From assembly GCA_023228045.1 (NCBI GenBank), contig JALOBY010000011.1, positions 1-49,601 on the forward strand: a stretch of DNA of 49,601 bases. Direction: 5' to 3'. Position numbers and translations under genes: made by a program. Positions 8,708 to 18,017 of the stretch are shown piece after piece (position 1 is the stretch's first letter; each line of letters opens with the position of its first letter). Below the pieces are notes generated by a model. It saw nothing but the letters and a program-made list of their open reading frames with translations, was not told where the DNA came from and ran no database searches. The stretch comes from Endomicrobiales bacterium. Its GTDB lineage: Bacteria > Elusimicrobiota > Endomicrobiia > Endomicrobiales > JALOBY01.

Positions 8708-9420
8708 AATTTTCCAAAAATCCTTTCTTGCATTGTGGCATACTCTTTTATTGTTGCAACAAAGTAAACTTCTGCATTCGTTATGCCACGGCCTTTTACG
8801 CAAGCCCAATACTTACTAATTCCATCGGCCATGGCAATATAATCTCTATCTTTTAACTGGCTTTTATAACAACCTATTGCGGACATTTTGCTATCCCAGT
8901 GTTTTGAGCAATCAATTAAAACATTCGGGTAAACAGGCAACCAAACGCCATAAGCATAAACAATAAAATCATATTTTTTAGCAAGTTTTGCCAGAGCACT
9001 TGCAGCGGCTCTGTGGTCTGAGTGGTTATCTAACCAAAATGGGGCAAAAACCACCTCTGGTTTTTGCTGTTTTATAACGTTTTCTATTGAATCACTAATT
9101 GTTTTTTGAGTATGCAAGGTGTCGGCAGAATGCTTCAAACTTATAACCTCATCAACACCAATAATTTTGCAGGCATTACTAGCTTCTTGCGCACGCTCGG
9201 GCATATCGCTTGTAAGAAATAAAACACTCGCTTTTCCACCGGAAGATGTGTGCTTTGTAATAGCGCCACCGCAAGCGATGGACTCGTCATCTTGGTGCGG
9301 AGCTATTACAAGAACATTTTTTACTGGGGGCCCATCTTGCACTGAAAATGAATACTTTAACGCAGGCTGAATTTTTTCATAATAAGAAAACAATTTAGTG
9401 TTCCTAAAAAACTTCTGCAT
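8704..9420 (-). CDS. PIG-L/LmbE family zinc deacetylase
   Basis: The 238-residue protein has the PIG-L family motif IAPHQDDESIACGG (usual form HPDDE) and the second zinc-binding motif DNHSDHRAAA. The family removes acetyl groups from N-acetylglucosamine-type sugars. In this operon, between three GT9 transferases and lpxK, a role in trimming an LPS core or lipid-linked sugar is likely, but the substrate cannot be read from the sequence. I chose ATG 9420 because GGGGGC lies just upstream; it overlaps the preceding GT9 gene by 17 bp. A TTG at 9435 is the alternative. Confidence 0.85.
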   Translation of the reverse strand: MQKFFRNTKLFSYYEKIQPALKYSFSVQDGPPVKNVLVIAPHQDDESIACGGAITKHTSSGGKASVLFLTSDMPERAQEASNACKIIGVDEVISLKHSADTLHTQKTISDSIENVIKQQKPEVVFAPFWLDNHSDHRAAASALAKLAKKYDFIVYAYGVWLPVYPNVLIDCSKHWDSKMSAIGCYKSQLKDRDYIAMADGISKYWACVKGRGITNAEVYFVATIKEYATMQERIFGKL

Positions 9421-10372
9421 TGTGCCCCCGGGCAAGTTTTATCTCTTTTAAAACCCTATCTGGCAATATTTTACTTAATGTATCCGCCTTTATTATTGTA
9501 TGTTTTTTAAGTGGCATTGGGCCAATTTGAGCAGGGTCTGTTGGCCCAAACAAAGCAACAACTTTTTTACACATAGCAGCCGCAAGGTGCATAGCGCCTG
9601 AATCTACCCCACAAAAAAGAAAAGATGCATTAATTAAGGCCGCAAGCGATAGCACACCTTCCTGCGCCCAAAAAGCGTAAGCACCCGAGAGTGCGGCAAG
9701 TTGTTGCAGTTTTTCTTTTTCCCAGCTTGCCCCAACAAAAACAACGGGACAACATTGTTCCAAAATTTCTTTTGCAAGCTCAACCCAGTTTTCATCTGAC
9801 CACTTTTTTTTTGCACGCCGTTTACTTGCACCCGGCGATAAAACAACAAAGTTGCCCTCGATCAATTTATTTTGACTAAGCCAAAGTGTACAAGAACTTT
9901 TATTGCTTTGAGGAATTTTAATAAGACCTGTATAATCGGCTGAAATATTAACTAAACCGGCCCCTTGCGCAAGCCGTGCGTTATTGCTAAGCGAAGGTAC
10001 GCCAAGCTTTTGAGCTTTTTTATTTAATAAAAATGAAACTGACGCGGTGTTAAAACCAATTTTTTCTTTTGCTTTGCTTAATGCACAATAAAATGCTGTC
10101 TCAAAGGACTCCGAAAAACAGATTGCCTTGGTAAAGTTTTCTTTTCTTATTTTTTTTATAAGCGATGCTTTAGCTAAAAAACCGGAACTTGGCTTTACAA
10201 GTACTTCATCTACAAAACCAGTTGCCTTAAGCAATTCATTTAGGTTATTTTTTGCAACGCTTACAATTTTTGCATTTGGCCACTGTTTTCTTGCGGCCAT
10301 TAGTGTCGGCAAAGAAAATAGCAAATCGCCTAATTGGTTCATATGAAAAAAAATTATCTTATCAGTACTCAT
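9404..10372 (-). CDS. Glycosyltransferase family 9 (heptosyltransferase-like), third of three
   Basis: This 322-residue GT9 protein begins FFHMNQLGDLLFSLPTLMAARKQWP, the donor-domain signature of ADP-heptose:LPS heptosyltransferases. It carries the C-terminal nucleotide-sugar region FVGASWEKEKLQQLAAL and FCGVDSGAMHLAAAMCKKVVALFGPTDP. It lacks the Cys-rich tail seen in the two other GT9 proteins here, so it probably has a different acceptor. It begins 1 bp after the preceding GT9 stop. It should add a heptose or related sugar to the growing core on the cytoplasmic side. Acceptor and linkage are unknown. Confidence 0.88.
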   Translation of the reverse strand: MSTDKIIFFHMNQLGDLLFSLPTLMAARKQWPNAKIVSVAKNNLNELLKATGFVDEVLVKPSSGFLAKASLIKKIRKENFTKAICFSESFETAFYCALSKAKEKIGFNTASVSFLLNKKAQKLGVPSLSNNARLAQGAGLVNISADYTGLIKIPQSNKSSCTLWLSQNKLIEGNFVVLSPGASKRRAKKKWSDENWVELAKEILEQCCPVVFVGASWEKEKLQQLAALSGAYAFWAQEGVLSLAALINASFLFCGVDSGAMHLAAAMCKKVVALFGPTDPAQIGPMPLKKHTIIKADTLSKILPDRVLKEIKLARGHNAEVF

Positions 10373-10373
10373 A

Positions 10374-11366
10374 TTATTTTAACTCACAATTACTTTCAAT
10401 TGCACTTATAACCTCATTAGCAGTTATGCTGTTAATGCACTTAAAATCTTTACACTTTGCTCTACCGCGACAAGGCGAACAGGGAAGCATTTTATGCAAG
10501 ATTACCGCATTTTTTGCAATAGGTGCAGTTTCATTAACATCTGATGCTCCAAAAAGCATAACGACCTTAACTCCAAGCGCGCTTGCCAGGTGCACAGGCC
10601 CCGTGTCGCCACCAAACACTAAAGAGCATTCTTTCAACAAATAGGCAAGCTCTGCAATTGTTGTTTGACCTTGTAAATTTATCACTCTGTCATTATTCAA
10701 AGCTAATTTATTATCTAAACCAAGCAAAATAACTTTTGTATTTTGAAATTTATTAAGTATTGAGTTTATTACAACTTCATAATTTTTCAAAGCCCAATTT
10801 TTGCCAATTCCTCTTGCAGATGTTACAACACCAATAATCTTTTGCTCGTTATTGCTTTTCAATGACGAAAATTTTTCTTGGCATAATTTAACAGTACTTT
10901 GGCTTAACGAAAGGCTAAACTGCGGCTTAAAACTTTTTTCTGTTAGGAACCTGACTGTTTCCAAATTTCTAATTACAGCATTTAACCCGGATTTTGCGCT
11001 GTACGCAAACACTTCTTTTACTAAAATATATGAAAACTCTTTCATGCCAGGCACGCCTATAACTTTTTTTGCTCCGCTAAGACGCGCAAGTAAAGCAGTT
11101 CTGAAAAGTCCCTGCAGATCTATGGCAACATCAAAGTCCATTTTGCGCAATTGAGATGCCACTGAAAAAAAATCTTTTAACCCACCATTCCGTTTCCAAA
11201 TTACTTTATTGTCAATGTTTGCAAATAGCTCCACTACAGGGACAAATTTATCAAAAACCACCCAGCATATAGAACAATTTGGAAACGCTTGCTTTAGAGC
11301 TGTTGCGACCGGATTTGCCTGAACAATGTCGCCAAACGAACTTGGCTTTATAATTAATATATTCAT
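10374..11366 (-). CDS. Glycosyltransferase family 9 (heptosyltransferase-like), second of three
   Basis: The 330-residue product starts MNILIIKPSSFGDIVQANPVATALKQAFPN, a standard GT9 N-terminus. It ends with FGGDTGPVHLASALGVKVVMLFGASD and a Cys-containing tail (LPCSPCRGRAKCKDFKC). It resembles the GT9 half of the neighbouring fused protein (shared GMKE(F/L)S region and Cys tail), so the two look like tandem duplicates. The ATG at 11366 is 4 bp after the fused gene; the open frame extends upstream to 11447 but that part overlaps the neighbour and is not GT9-like. It is probably an ADP-heptose transferase for LPS core. Confidence 0.88.
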   Translation of the reverse strand: MNILIIKPSSFGDIVQANPVATALKQAFPNCSICWVVFDKFVPVVELFANIDNKVIWKRNGGLKDFFSVASQLRKMDFDVAIDLQGLFRTALLARLSGAKKVIGVPGMKEFSYILVKEVFAYSAKSGLNAVIRNLETVRFLTEKSFKPQFSLSLSQSTVKLCQEKFSSLKSNNEQKIIGVVTSARGIGKNWALKNYEVVINSILNKFQNTKVILLGLDNKLALNNDRVINLQGQTTIAELAYLLKECSLVFGGDTGPVHLASALGVKVVMLFGASDVNETAPIAKNAVILHKMLPCSPCRGRAKCKDFKCINSITANEVISAIESNCELK

Positions 11367-11370
11367 TTGA

Positions 11371-13062
11371 TTACTCAAACTCACCTTTAAGCACTTTTTT
11401 AAGAGCACCAAAAACATCGTCAACTTCAATAAGCCGCATACATTCAATACTTTTACATTTTCTGTTGCGGCACGGCTGGCACGAGATGTTCTTTCTAACT
11501 ATAATTACTTTTTTACCGTATGGGCCTGTTCTATTTGGATCAGTCGGGCCAATTATAGCAACACTTGGTGTGCCTAGCGCCCTTGCAATGTGCATAGGTC
11601 CTGCCTCATTGCCAACAAATGCGACTGCCTTTGAAAGAACCGCCACCAACTGCTTCAAAGAAAACAATCCTGTTGTATCAAAAATTTTTGTTTTAGAGAT
11701 GGCAATTATTTTTTCATTTAACCCTTTTTCGCAAGCTCCACCCTCTTTGCCGCCAATAAGAACTACTTGTGCAATTGATCCATTGTTAATCTCATCGCAA
11801 AGCTTTGCAAAACGCTCTTTTGGCCACCTTCTGGAAAGCCAGCCGCCGCCGGCAAAAAGCGCAACGAAGGGCTTTGCTAAATCTACACCACAATTTTTCA
11901 AAATTTCAGATGCGCTTTTTAGTGCGTCTTCATTTATGTTAAGTTCATACTCTGCATTATTATCTAAAGGGCAATCTAAATATTTTGCAACCGCCAAGTG
12001 GCGCACAACACAGTGAGAGGATTCAACTTCTGGTTTTATCTCTTTTGAAAAAACCCACGAAAGCTCTTTCATACCCCTGGTAGACGATGACGCGAGCTTA
12101 AACTTTGCGCCTGCAAGGCAAACCAGAAGAGCTGATTTAAAAAGCCCGTGAAAATCGATACTTAAATCAAAATTTTCAGCCCTTAACAACTTACGAAAAT
12201 TTAGCATATATCTTATTGAGGCTTCGCCTCTGTTGAAAACAAAAAGTTTGTCTATTGCACTATGGCCTTCGATTAACTGTGCGCACCGCTCATCAACGGC
12301 CCATGCAATATAAGCATTTGGATAACGCTTTCTAATAGCGCATACTGCAGGCAAAGCAAATATTACATCGCCAAGGCGGCTTGGTTGAACTATTAAAATT
12401 TTTGGCCTTGGGTGATTGCTTAAATATTTAACTAAATCATGGCTCCAAAACGCTTCGTGCGTAAACTTTGAAAGTTCATTAGTTCTTTTTTCAAGCTCTA
12501 AACTCAGCTCTTCTGCGCTGCTGTCTTTAGCTGTATTTATTGGCATTCCATATGCAATAACAGCTTGTGAAAAAGGCAATGGCAATTCGTACTTATCCCA
12601 TGCCTTTTGAAAAATAAAGTTGCTTTTTGAATAACTGCTAACAGGTAAAAGAATAGAACCTGTTTTAATTGCGGCTAAAGCAGCACCTGGCTTTGCCTTA
12701 TACTGCGGCCCTCTTGGGCCATCAAGTGCAAAAGCAGCAGCAACTCCTGTTTTTACTTTTCTAATTAATTCAACTAAGGCTTTTTGCCCCCCTTTTGACG
12801 ATGACCCGCGCACAGCAGAGTAACCACACTTGTGCAATATATCTGCTTGTAGTTGGCCATCTTTTGATAAGCTGCTCATTATGACAATGCCCTGTTTTCT
12901 GTGACAAAAAAATGGAATAAACTGCTCACCATGCCAAAAACCAAATACAATTTTGTTTCCTGCGTTTCTTATGGAGCCATTTGCGTCAACTACGTTGATA
13001 CGCAACGATCTGCCTAAAGTGTTTATTACAAACCAACCAATAAATGCAAGTATGTTTTTCAT
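11371..13062 (-). CDS. Fusion of DUF374 lysophospholipid-acyltransferase-like domain and GT9 heptosyltransferase
   Basis: One 563-residue frame joins two enzymes. Residues 1-195 match the DUF374 acyltransferase family: FWHGEQFIPF with His44, SSLSKDGQLQADILHKCGYSAVRGSSSKGG and FALDGPRGPQYKAKPGA. Residues 221-560 are a GT9 transferase: KILIVQPSRLGDVIFALPAVCAIRKRYPN, a GGGWLSRRWPKERFAKL block, FVGNEAGPMHIARALGTPSVAIIGPTDPNRTGPYG and a Cys-rich tail (CQPCRNRKCKSIEC). The first part may acylate a lipid A or phospholipid intermediate and the second adds a core sugar. The start overlaps the waaA stop by 4 bp (ATGA). The frame is continuous, so this is not two adjacent genes. Confidence 0.87.
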   Translation of the reverse strand: MKNILAFIGWFVINTLGRSLRINVVDANGSIRNAGNKIVFGFWHGEQFIPFFCHRKQGIVIMSSLSKDGQLQADILHKCGYSAVRGSSSKGGQKALVELIRKVKTGVAAAFALDGPRGPQYKAKPGAALAAIKTGSILLPVSSYSKSNFIFQKAWDKYELPLPFSQAVIAYGMPINTAKDSSAEELSLELEKRTNELSKFTHEAFWSHDLVKYLSNHPRPKILIVQPSRLGDVIFALPAVCAIRKRYPNAYIAWAVDERCAQLIEGHSAIDKLFVFNRGEASIRYMLNFRKLLRAENFDLSIDFHGLFKSALLVCLAGAKFKLASSSTRGMKELSWVFSKEIKPEVESSHCVVRHLAVAKYLDCPLDNNAEYELNINEDALKSASEILKNCGVDLAKPFVALFAGGGWLSRRWPKERFAKLCDEINNGSIAQVVLIGGKEGGACEKGLNEKIIAISKTKIFDTTGLFSLKQLVAVLSKAVAFVGNEAGPMHIARALGTPSVAIIGPTDPNRTGPYGKKVIIVRKNISCQPCRNRKCKSIECMRLIEVDDVFGALKKVLKGEFE

Positions 13063-14318
13063 TTTGTTTTAGTTGCAAGCTTTATCAGCTCTACGGCTTT
13101 ATTCAAAGCGCCTCGTTGCAAATTTACAACATTGCGTGCCAACTGTCCCATCTTTTTTCTTAACTGCAAATTCAAAGACAGCTCCACCATGGTCTTTGTA
13201 AGCTCCAAACTTCCTCTAACACGCAAGGCGCCGCCAGCATCTATTAATAAATTTGCTTCGGGCAAAAAGTTTTCCATAGATTCTCCAAATAAAACAGCAA
13301 CACCGTATGCTGCCGGCTCTATGGGGTTTTGCCCTCCTTTTTTAATTAATGAACCACCAACAAAAGCCAAGTCGGCTATGGAATATAGCTTTTGCAGTTC
13401 GCCAAACTTATCAAGAACAATTACAGGATATGGCGTGGCGATTTGGGCAAAATTTACATTGCTATATTTAATAAATGAAAGACCATTTTTATTTAGCAGT
13501 TCATAAATTGTATTGAGGTTCTCAAGGTGTCTTGGCGCAAAAACAAGTTTTAAATTATTGTTTTCTTTTAAAGCCGCAAGCCATGCGTTTAAAAAGATTT
13601 CTTCTTCACCATCTCGCACACTACCGGCTACCAAAACCACATCTTGAGCGTTAAAACCAAGCTCTTCCTTTTTTAAAGAAAAAGTTGAAAAATCTCTGTC
13701 GTATTTAATGTTCCCTGAAATTGAAGTTTTTTCTTTTGGCACACCCAATGAAATAAACCGTTCGCTATCGCTTGGGTAACGCGCCTGCAGGAAATCTATT
13801 TTTTCAAGAACTTTACGCCAAAAAAACGCGGTTTTACTGTAAATTGGAAATGATTTTTCTGAAAGGCGGGCATTAACCAGCAAAACCCGTGCGCCAATTT
13901 TTTTTGCGGCAAATATTATGCCCGGCCATAGCTCTGTTTCAACTATTATAAGCGCGGACGGCTTTAATTTTTTAACAAAGTTGTTTGCGACAAATGTAAA
14001 ATCGGCAGGAGCAAGAGAAATACTTGAACAAATGGAGTTATTAAGCGCATAATTTTTGCCGGATATTGTAAGCGTAGTCAAGTGAATTGAATAGTTGTTT
14101 AAAGATTTTAGCAACGGTTCCACAGCTCTAACTTCGCCAAGCGAAGAGCAATGCACCCAAAGAACCTCTTTACCTTGCGTTAAATTAAAGCTTGGCGCAC
14201 AAAAGCGTTCTTTTATTTGCGCAAAAAATGAGCCGGCTTTAACTTTCGTACTCAAAAGAAGGAAAAAGGCGGCTGGAATAAAAAGAAGAAAAAGAATAAG
14301 GTTGTATAAAAAAAGCAT
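13059..14318 (-). CDS. waaA: 3-deoxy-D-manno-octulosonic acid transferase (Kdo transferase)
   Basis: WaaA moves Kdo from CMP-Kdo to lipid IVA. The 419-residue protein has an N-terminal hydrophobic anchor (residues 1-24) and the family motifs WVHCSSLGEVRAVEPLL, IIVETELWPGIIFAAKKIGARVLLVNARLSEKS, GSVRDGEEE and FVGGSLIKKGGQNPIEPAAYGVAVLFG. It is of normal length. It sits 30 bp after the MetH-activation-like gene and overlaps the acyltransferase-GT9 fusion by 4 bp. It is served by kdsA/kdsB at the left of the window. Whether it adds one, two or more Kdo residues cannot be told. Confidence 0.96.
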   Translation of the reverse strand: MLFLYNLILFLLFIPAAFFLLLSTKVKAGSFFAQIKERFCAPSFNLTQGKEVLWVHCSSLGEVRAVEPLLKSLNNYSIHLTTLTISGKNYALNNSICSSISLAPADFTFVANNFVKKLKPSALIIVETELWPGIIFAAKKIGARVLLVNARLSEKSFPIYSKTAFFWRKVLEKIDFLQARYPSDSERFISLGVPKEKTSISGNIKYDRDFSTFSLKKEELGFNAQDVVLVAGSVRDGEEEIFLNAWLAALKENNNLKLVFAPRHLENLNTIYELLNKNGLSFIKYSNVNFAQIATPYPVIVLDKFGELQKLYSIADLAFVGGSLIKKGGQNPIEPAAYGVAVLFGESMENFLPEANLLIDAGGALRVRGSLELTKTMVELSLNLQLRKKMGQLARNVVNLQRGALNKAVELIKLATKTK

Positions 14319-14348
14319 TTAACCTGCAAAGCGCGCAACATTTAGCGC

Positions 14349-14924
14349 TTATTTATTTTTTCTTTTTTTGTTTTGGGTCCAAAAATATAAACCAAAGGAA
14401 GAAAACATTGGCACAACACCAGAATTTTGCGAAAAACTAACACCTATCTTTGCTACCGGCAACACCTGACAAAGCACCTCAATATCTGCAACATCCGCTA
14501 TAATTACTTTTTGCGAAAGCTCACACTCTTCATCTTTTGCTTCATCGTTAATTAAACGACCGATGAAGTTTACACTTTGTTCAAGCGCCTCAACACCTAC
14601 GCAATGTGTTATACCCAAAAGCATATTTTCATTTCTGTCTTGGGCAACTTTAACTTCACTTTCAAAATCACCGCCGATTGTAACGGCAAAAACAGTGGCA
14701 GCTATCCACTTATCGGGTGCGCTAAAAACAAGCTTTAAAGGCAGTTTATCTTTTTGAAATGTGCTGTATATTGAAGCAGGCGTTATTATTTTTTGCAAAC
14801 GCTCGCTTTGTGTTTGTACCGCACTTTGCACCTGAAGCGTAACTTCAATTTTTGAGGTTTTTTTTAAAAGCCGCAAAATTTCTTTTTCACGTAAATTTAT
14901 ACGAAAATTTTTTATTTTATTCAT
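14349..14924 (-). CDS. Divergent protein resembling the B12-dependent methionine synthase activation domain
   Basis: The 191-residue product follows secF with no spacing. It resembles stand-alone MetH activation-domain proteins (Met_synt_B12): INLREKEILRLLKK near the start, IITPASIYSTF, AATVFAVTIGGDFESEV, a GVEALEQSVNFI helix, and near the end LPVAKIGVSFSQNSGVVPMFSSFGLYFW, which recalls the family pattern rIGV-t-es-mm-P-kSvsa. The usual RxSPGYGxxP AdoMet-binding motif is not recognisable, so reductive methylation may be lost or altered. No signal peptide or membrane segment is seen. The assignment is from pattern memory only; otherwise it is a hypothetical protein. Confidence 0.5.
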   Translation of the reverse strand: MNKIKNFRINLREKEILRLLKKTSKIEVTLQVQSAVQTQSERLQKIITPASIYSTFQKDKLPLKLVFSAPDKWIAATVFAVTIGGDFESEVKVAQDRNENMLLGITHCVGVEALEQSVNFIGRLINDEAKDEECELSQKVIIADVADIEVLCQVLPVAKIGVSFSQNSGVVPMFSSFGLYFWTQNKKRKNK

Positions 14925-15854
14925 TTACCTTTTGCTTTTGTATGAAAGTGCCGCCTTAGCTCTTTTTCTTTTTGAAATTTCCCACTCATAAATCATAGGG
15001 CTTGCAATAAATATTGTAGAATAAGAACCGATTGTAACACCTATTAAAAGCGCTAAAGAAAAATCGTGCAAAACTTCGCCTCCAAAGAAAAACAACACAA
15101 TAACAACAAAAAAAACAGTTAAATTTGTTATTATTGATCTTGAAAGGGTTTCATTTACACTTATATCTATAACAGAACCTAAGTCTTCTTTTGGCTTTAG
15201 GCGTAAATTTTCTCTTATGCGGTCAAAAATAACTATGGTGTCATTAATGGAATAACCAGCAAGTGTTAAAAGAGCGGCAACAATTGTAAGGTTTATTTCT
15301 TTATTTAGTATTGAAAAAATACCAAAGGTAATAAATACATCATGAACAAGTGCAATCACACCAGCTGTACCCCAAACACCTGAGCTAAACCTAAAAGCAA
15401 CATAAATAATTATGCCTAAAAACGAAAGTAATATAGCGAGCGTCGCCTGTTTAACGAGATGTTTCCCAACCGTTGCGCCGACAAACTCTGTGCGTTCAAG
15501 CGTAATTGTTCTATCTGGGAACTTTTGAGCCAAAATACCTTTAACTTTAGCGGCAAACTCATCGGGGTTTTGTTCGGTTTTCTTGGCTCTTAAAATAATA
15601 GAAGAAGTACCAGAGCTTTGCATATCTATACCAGAGATTCCGCTATCATTTAGAGTTTTTCTGACAATGTTAAAATCAATTGCTTTATCAAAAGAAAATT
15701 GCACCAAAATTCCACCCCTAAAATCAATACCGTAGTTTGGGCCGCCTCTTAAAATTAACGAAACAATGCCTGCAAGAATTAATAGAAGCGAAACTGCAAA
15801 AAAGAAATACCTCTTTGATATGAATCCTATGTTTGTTTTACCAATTAAATGCAC
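14925..15854 (-). CDS. secF: Protein translocase subunit SecF
   Basis: The 309-residue membrane protein has one N-terminal helix (about residues 17-35), a short periplasmic domain beginning NYGIDFRGGILVQFSF, and five C-terminal helices with GYSINDTIVIFDRIREN, the LSRSIITNLTVFFVVIVLFFFGG segment and FSLALLIGVTIGSYSTIFIASPMIYEWE. SecDF uses the proton-motive force to pull exported proteins out of the Sec channel. It lies 32 bp after secD, so the pair is made as two separate proteins, unlike fused SecDF. Confidence 0.97.
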   Translation of the reverse strand: MHLIGKTNIGFISKRYFFFAVSLLLILAGIVSLILRGGPNYGIDFRGGILVQFSFDKAIDFNIVRKTLNDSGISGIDMQSSGTSSIILRAKKTEQNPDEFAAKVKGILAQKFPDRTITLERTEFVGATVGKHLVKQATLAILLSFLGIIIYVAFRFSSGVWGTAGVIALVHDVFITFGIFSILNKEINLTIVAALLTLAGYSINDTIVIFDRIRENLRLKPKEDLGSVIDISVNETLSRSIITNLTVFFVVIVLFFFGGEVLHDFSLALLIGVTIGSYSTIFIASPMIYEWEISKRKRAKAALSYKSKR

Positions 15855-15886
15855 TTTCCCCTCCCTCTAAGATTATTATTATTTGT

Positions 15887-17302
15887 TTAAATCTTTATGT
15901 CTGTCATTATGTTTTCAGCAAAAAGTACATCATATATAACTCTTGTAACTACTATTGAGGTGAACATACCAACTATTAAACCTATTGTTAAAGAAACAGC
16001 AAAACCTTTGATAGGCCCTGTGCCAAATTGAAACAAGCAAACAGAAGCGACAAGTGTTGTAACATTAGCATCTAAAATTGCTGAAAACGCCTTTTGATAA
16101 CCAGCATCAACGGCGACTCTGGGCGTTTTTCCAGCAGCAAGCTCTTCCCTCATACGCTCCAAAATAAGCACATTGGCATCTACCGCCATGCCAAGCGTGA
16201 GCACAATACCGGCAATACCAGGCAATGTTAGCGTAAAGTGAAAATAAGCCATAACACCAAGCAAGAAAAGTAGGTTTAAAATAAGCGCGAAATTGGCTAT
16301 TAAACCTGAAGTTCTATAATAGATGAACATAAACAATAAAACAACAAAAAGACCAACAAGACAAGATGTAAGACCTGCCTTTATTGAGTCATCACCCAGA
16401 GATGGCCCTACAGTGCGCTCTTCTATTATTCTAACTGGAGCGGGGAGGGCACCGGCACGAAGTACCATTGCTAAAAATCTTGCATCTTCTGAAGTGAAAT
16501 TACCCTCTATTATTGCTTTGCCGTCAGGAATTTTTGAACGAATTACAGGAGCCGACTGAACAACACCGTCAAGCACTATTGCAAGCCGCTTCTCTATGCT
16601 TCTTTCTGTTACAGCGGCAAATATCTTTGCGCCATCGTTGTTAAACTCAATATTTACATATGGGTAACCATACTCGCCACCAAACTGCACCTTTGCGTTT
16701 ACAAGATACGCGCCTGTTAACTCTGCTGAAGATTTAAGCAAGTAATAGCTATCTTCTTTACCTGCAAAAACCGCAAAACCGGCGGGAACCATTGAGGAAA
16801 TTTCAGGATATTTATCTATATCAGCAATTGTTGCATTTTTTTCTCTAAGTTTGCTTACTATTTCGCTGACAACCGGGTCATCACTTACAAGGCGAAACTC
16901 AAGCAATGCGGTTTTGCCTATAAGCTCTTTTGCTCTTGATGGGTCTTTTATACCTGGTAATTGAACCACTATCCAACGGTCGCCCTGTTTTGTAATTAAC
17001 GGCTCCGCAACACCAAACTGGTCAACTCTGTTTCTGATAATTTCAATGGCTCTGCTAACTGCATCACTAACATCTACATTTGCATCAAGCTTTGTGGCAT
17101 CAAGCTCTAAAAGCAAGTGGCTTCCACCTCTTAGATCAAGACCTAAGTTTAGTGTTTTAAAAACCATCTTGTCGCGCATTTTCTCTTTTTGTTCCCTCTC
17201 TTGTGGAGTTAGTGTGTTCCACTCCCATGTAGGGTAGAGAAAGTAAATTGAAAGACCTACAAGCGCTACCGTCAACCAAAGCTTCCAGTTAATTTTTTGC
17301 AT
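15887..17302 (-). CDS. secD: Protein translocase subunit SecD
   Basis: The 471-residue protein has an N-terminal helix (residues 8-24), then LNLGLDLRGGSHLLLELD, a periplasmic P1 region, and a C-terminal bundle with LPGIAGIVLTLGMAVDANVLILERMREEL, DANVTTLVASVCLFQFGTGPIKGFAVSLTIG and MFTSIVVTR. It is shorter than the 615-residue E. coli form but within the usual range of compact SecD proteins. AAGGAG lies 8-9 nt before the ATG. It works with SecF and YajC, both encoded here. Confidence 0.97.
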   Translation of the reverse strand: MQKINWKLWLTVALVGLSIYFLYPTWEWNTLTPQEREQKEKMRDKMVFKTLNLGLDLRGGSHLLLELDATKLDANVDVSDAVSRAIEIIRNRVDQFGVAEPLITKQGDRWIVVQLPGIKDPSRAKELIGKTALLEFRLVSDDPVVSEIVSKLREKNATIADIDKYPEISSMVPAGFAVFAGKEDSYYLLKSSAELTGAYLVNAKVQFGGEYGYPYVNIEFNNDGAKIFAAVTERSIEKRLAIVLDGVVQSAPVIRSKIPDGKAIIEGNFTSEDARFLAMVLRAGALPAPVRIIEERTVGPSLGDDSIKAGLTSCLVGLFVVLLFMFIYYRTSGLIANFALILNLLFLLGVMAYFHFTLTLPGIAGIVLTLGMAVDANVLILERMREELAAGKTPRVAVDAGYQKAFSAILDANVTTLVASVCLFQFGTGPIKGFAVSLTIGLIVGMFTSIVVTRVIYDVLFAENIMTDIKI

Positions 17303-17316
17303 CTCTAAAACTCTCC

Positions 17317-17997
17317 TTAAAGTAATTTCTTTTGGTTTATTATTATTTCAAACACACAGTTTAAAAACTTTGCCGAACGACGGCATATTATCATTCTTGA
17401 CATAAATATTTCAAAGTACTCCATAACCTGAGAAATTTTTGTATCTATAGTTAACTCAAGTGTAATTGCCATTCTTTTTTTATCTACATTAACAAAAGAC
17501 CTCTCGGCGGCGAAGTTCACCCTGTCGTGTATATCAAAACTTATTAAATTTGGGTTTCTAACTCTTGTTTTATGAACATCTGACTTATCGGCAATTATTA
17601 GCGCTGCCGCTACAGGGTTTACAGGGTCGCCTATTTCTTCTTCATGGTTGCCAATCGCGGAAATTACAATAGCAATTTCTTCTGCGGTGGCGCCAAGCTC
17701 TTTTAATATGCGCATAGCTATCAAAGCCGAAGACTGGCCATGATCTTGCCTGTTTACCACATTACCCACATCGTGCAGATAACCGGCTATGCCGGCAAGT
17801 TCCTGTAAATGCTCGGGATAATCAAGGCACGAAAGTATATTGTGCGCAACACTAGCAACCAAGCCGACATGCCTAAAACCATGTTCGGTATATCCAATGG
17901 CACCAAGATATTCATTTGCCGCAGAAATAAAATTATTTACAAGCGGGTGTGCTTTTACTTTTTGGAGTGTTATGCCTGATTTTTCTGACAACACCAT
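17317..17997 (-). CDS. HD-domain phosphohydrolase, paralogue B
   Basis: This 226-residue protein has the full metal-binding set of HD hydrolases: His39 and His43 (EHGFRHV), HD at 75-76 (YLHDVGN), DH at 85-86, His118 (NHEEE) and Asp137 (IIADKSD). Its second half continues with ADKSDVHKTRVR, DIHDRVNFA, ITLELTIDTKISQVMEYFEIFMSRM. The same order and wording occur in the protein at 19548-20207, so the two are paralogues. HD enzymes split phosphate esters of nucleotides or cyclic dinucleotides; the substrate here is unknown. It lies 20 bp after yajC and 14 bp before secD. It has no membrane segment. Confidence 0.85.
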   Translation of the reverse strand: MVLSEKSGITLQKVKAHPLVNNFISAANEYLGAIGYTEHGFRHVGLVASVAHNILSCLDYPEHLQELAGIAGYLHDVGNVVNRQDHGQSSALIAMRILKELGATAEEIAIVISAIGNHEEEIGDPVNPVAAALIIADKSDVHKTRVRNPNLISFDIHDRVNFAAERSFVNVDKKRMAITLELTIDTKISQVMEYFEIFMSRMIICRRSAKFLNCVFEIIINQKKLL

Positions 17998-18017
17998 TAA
18001 TCACTCTTTATCACAGA

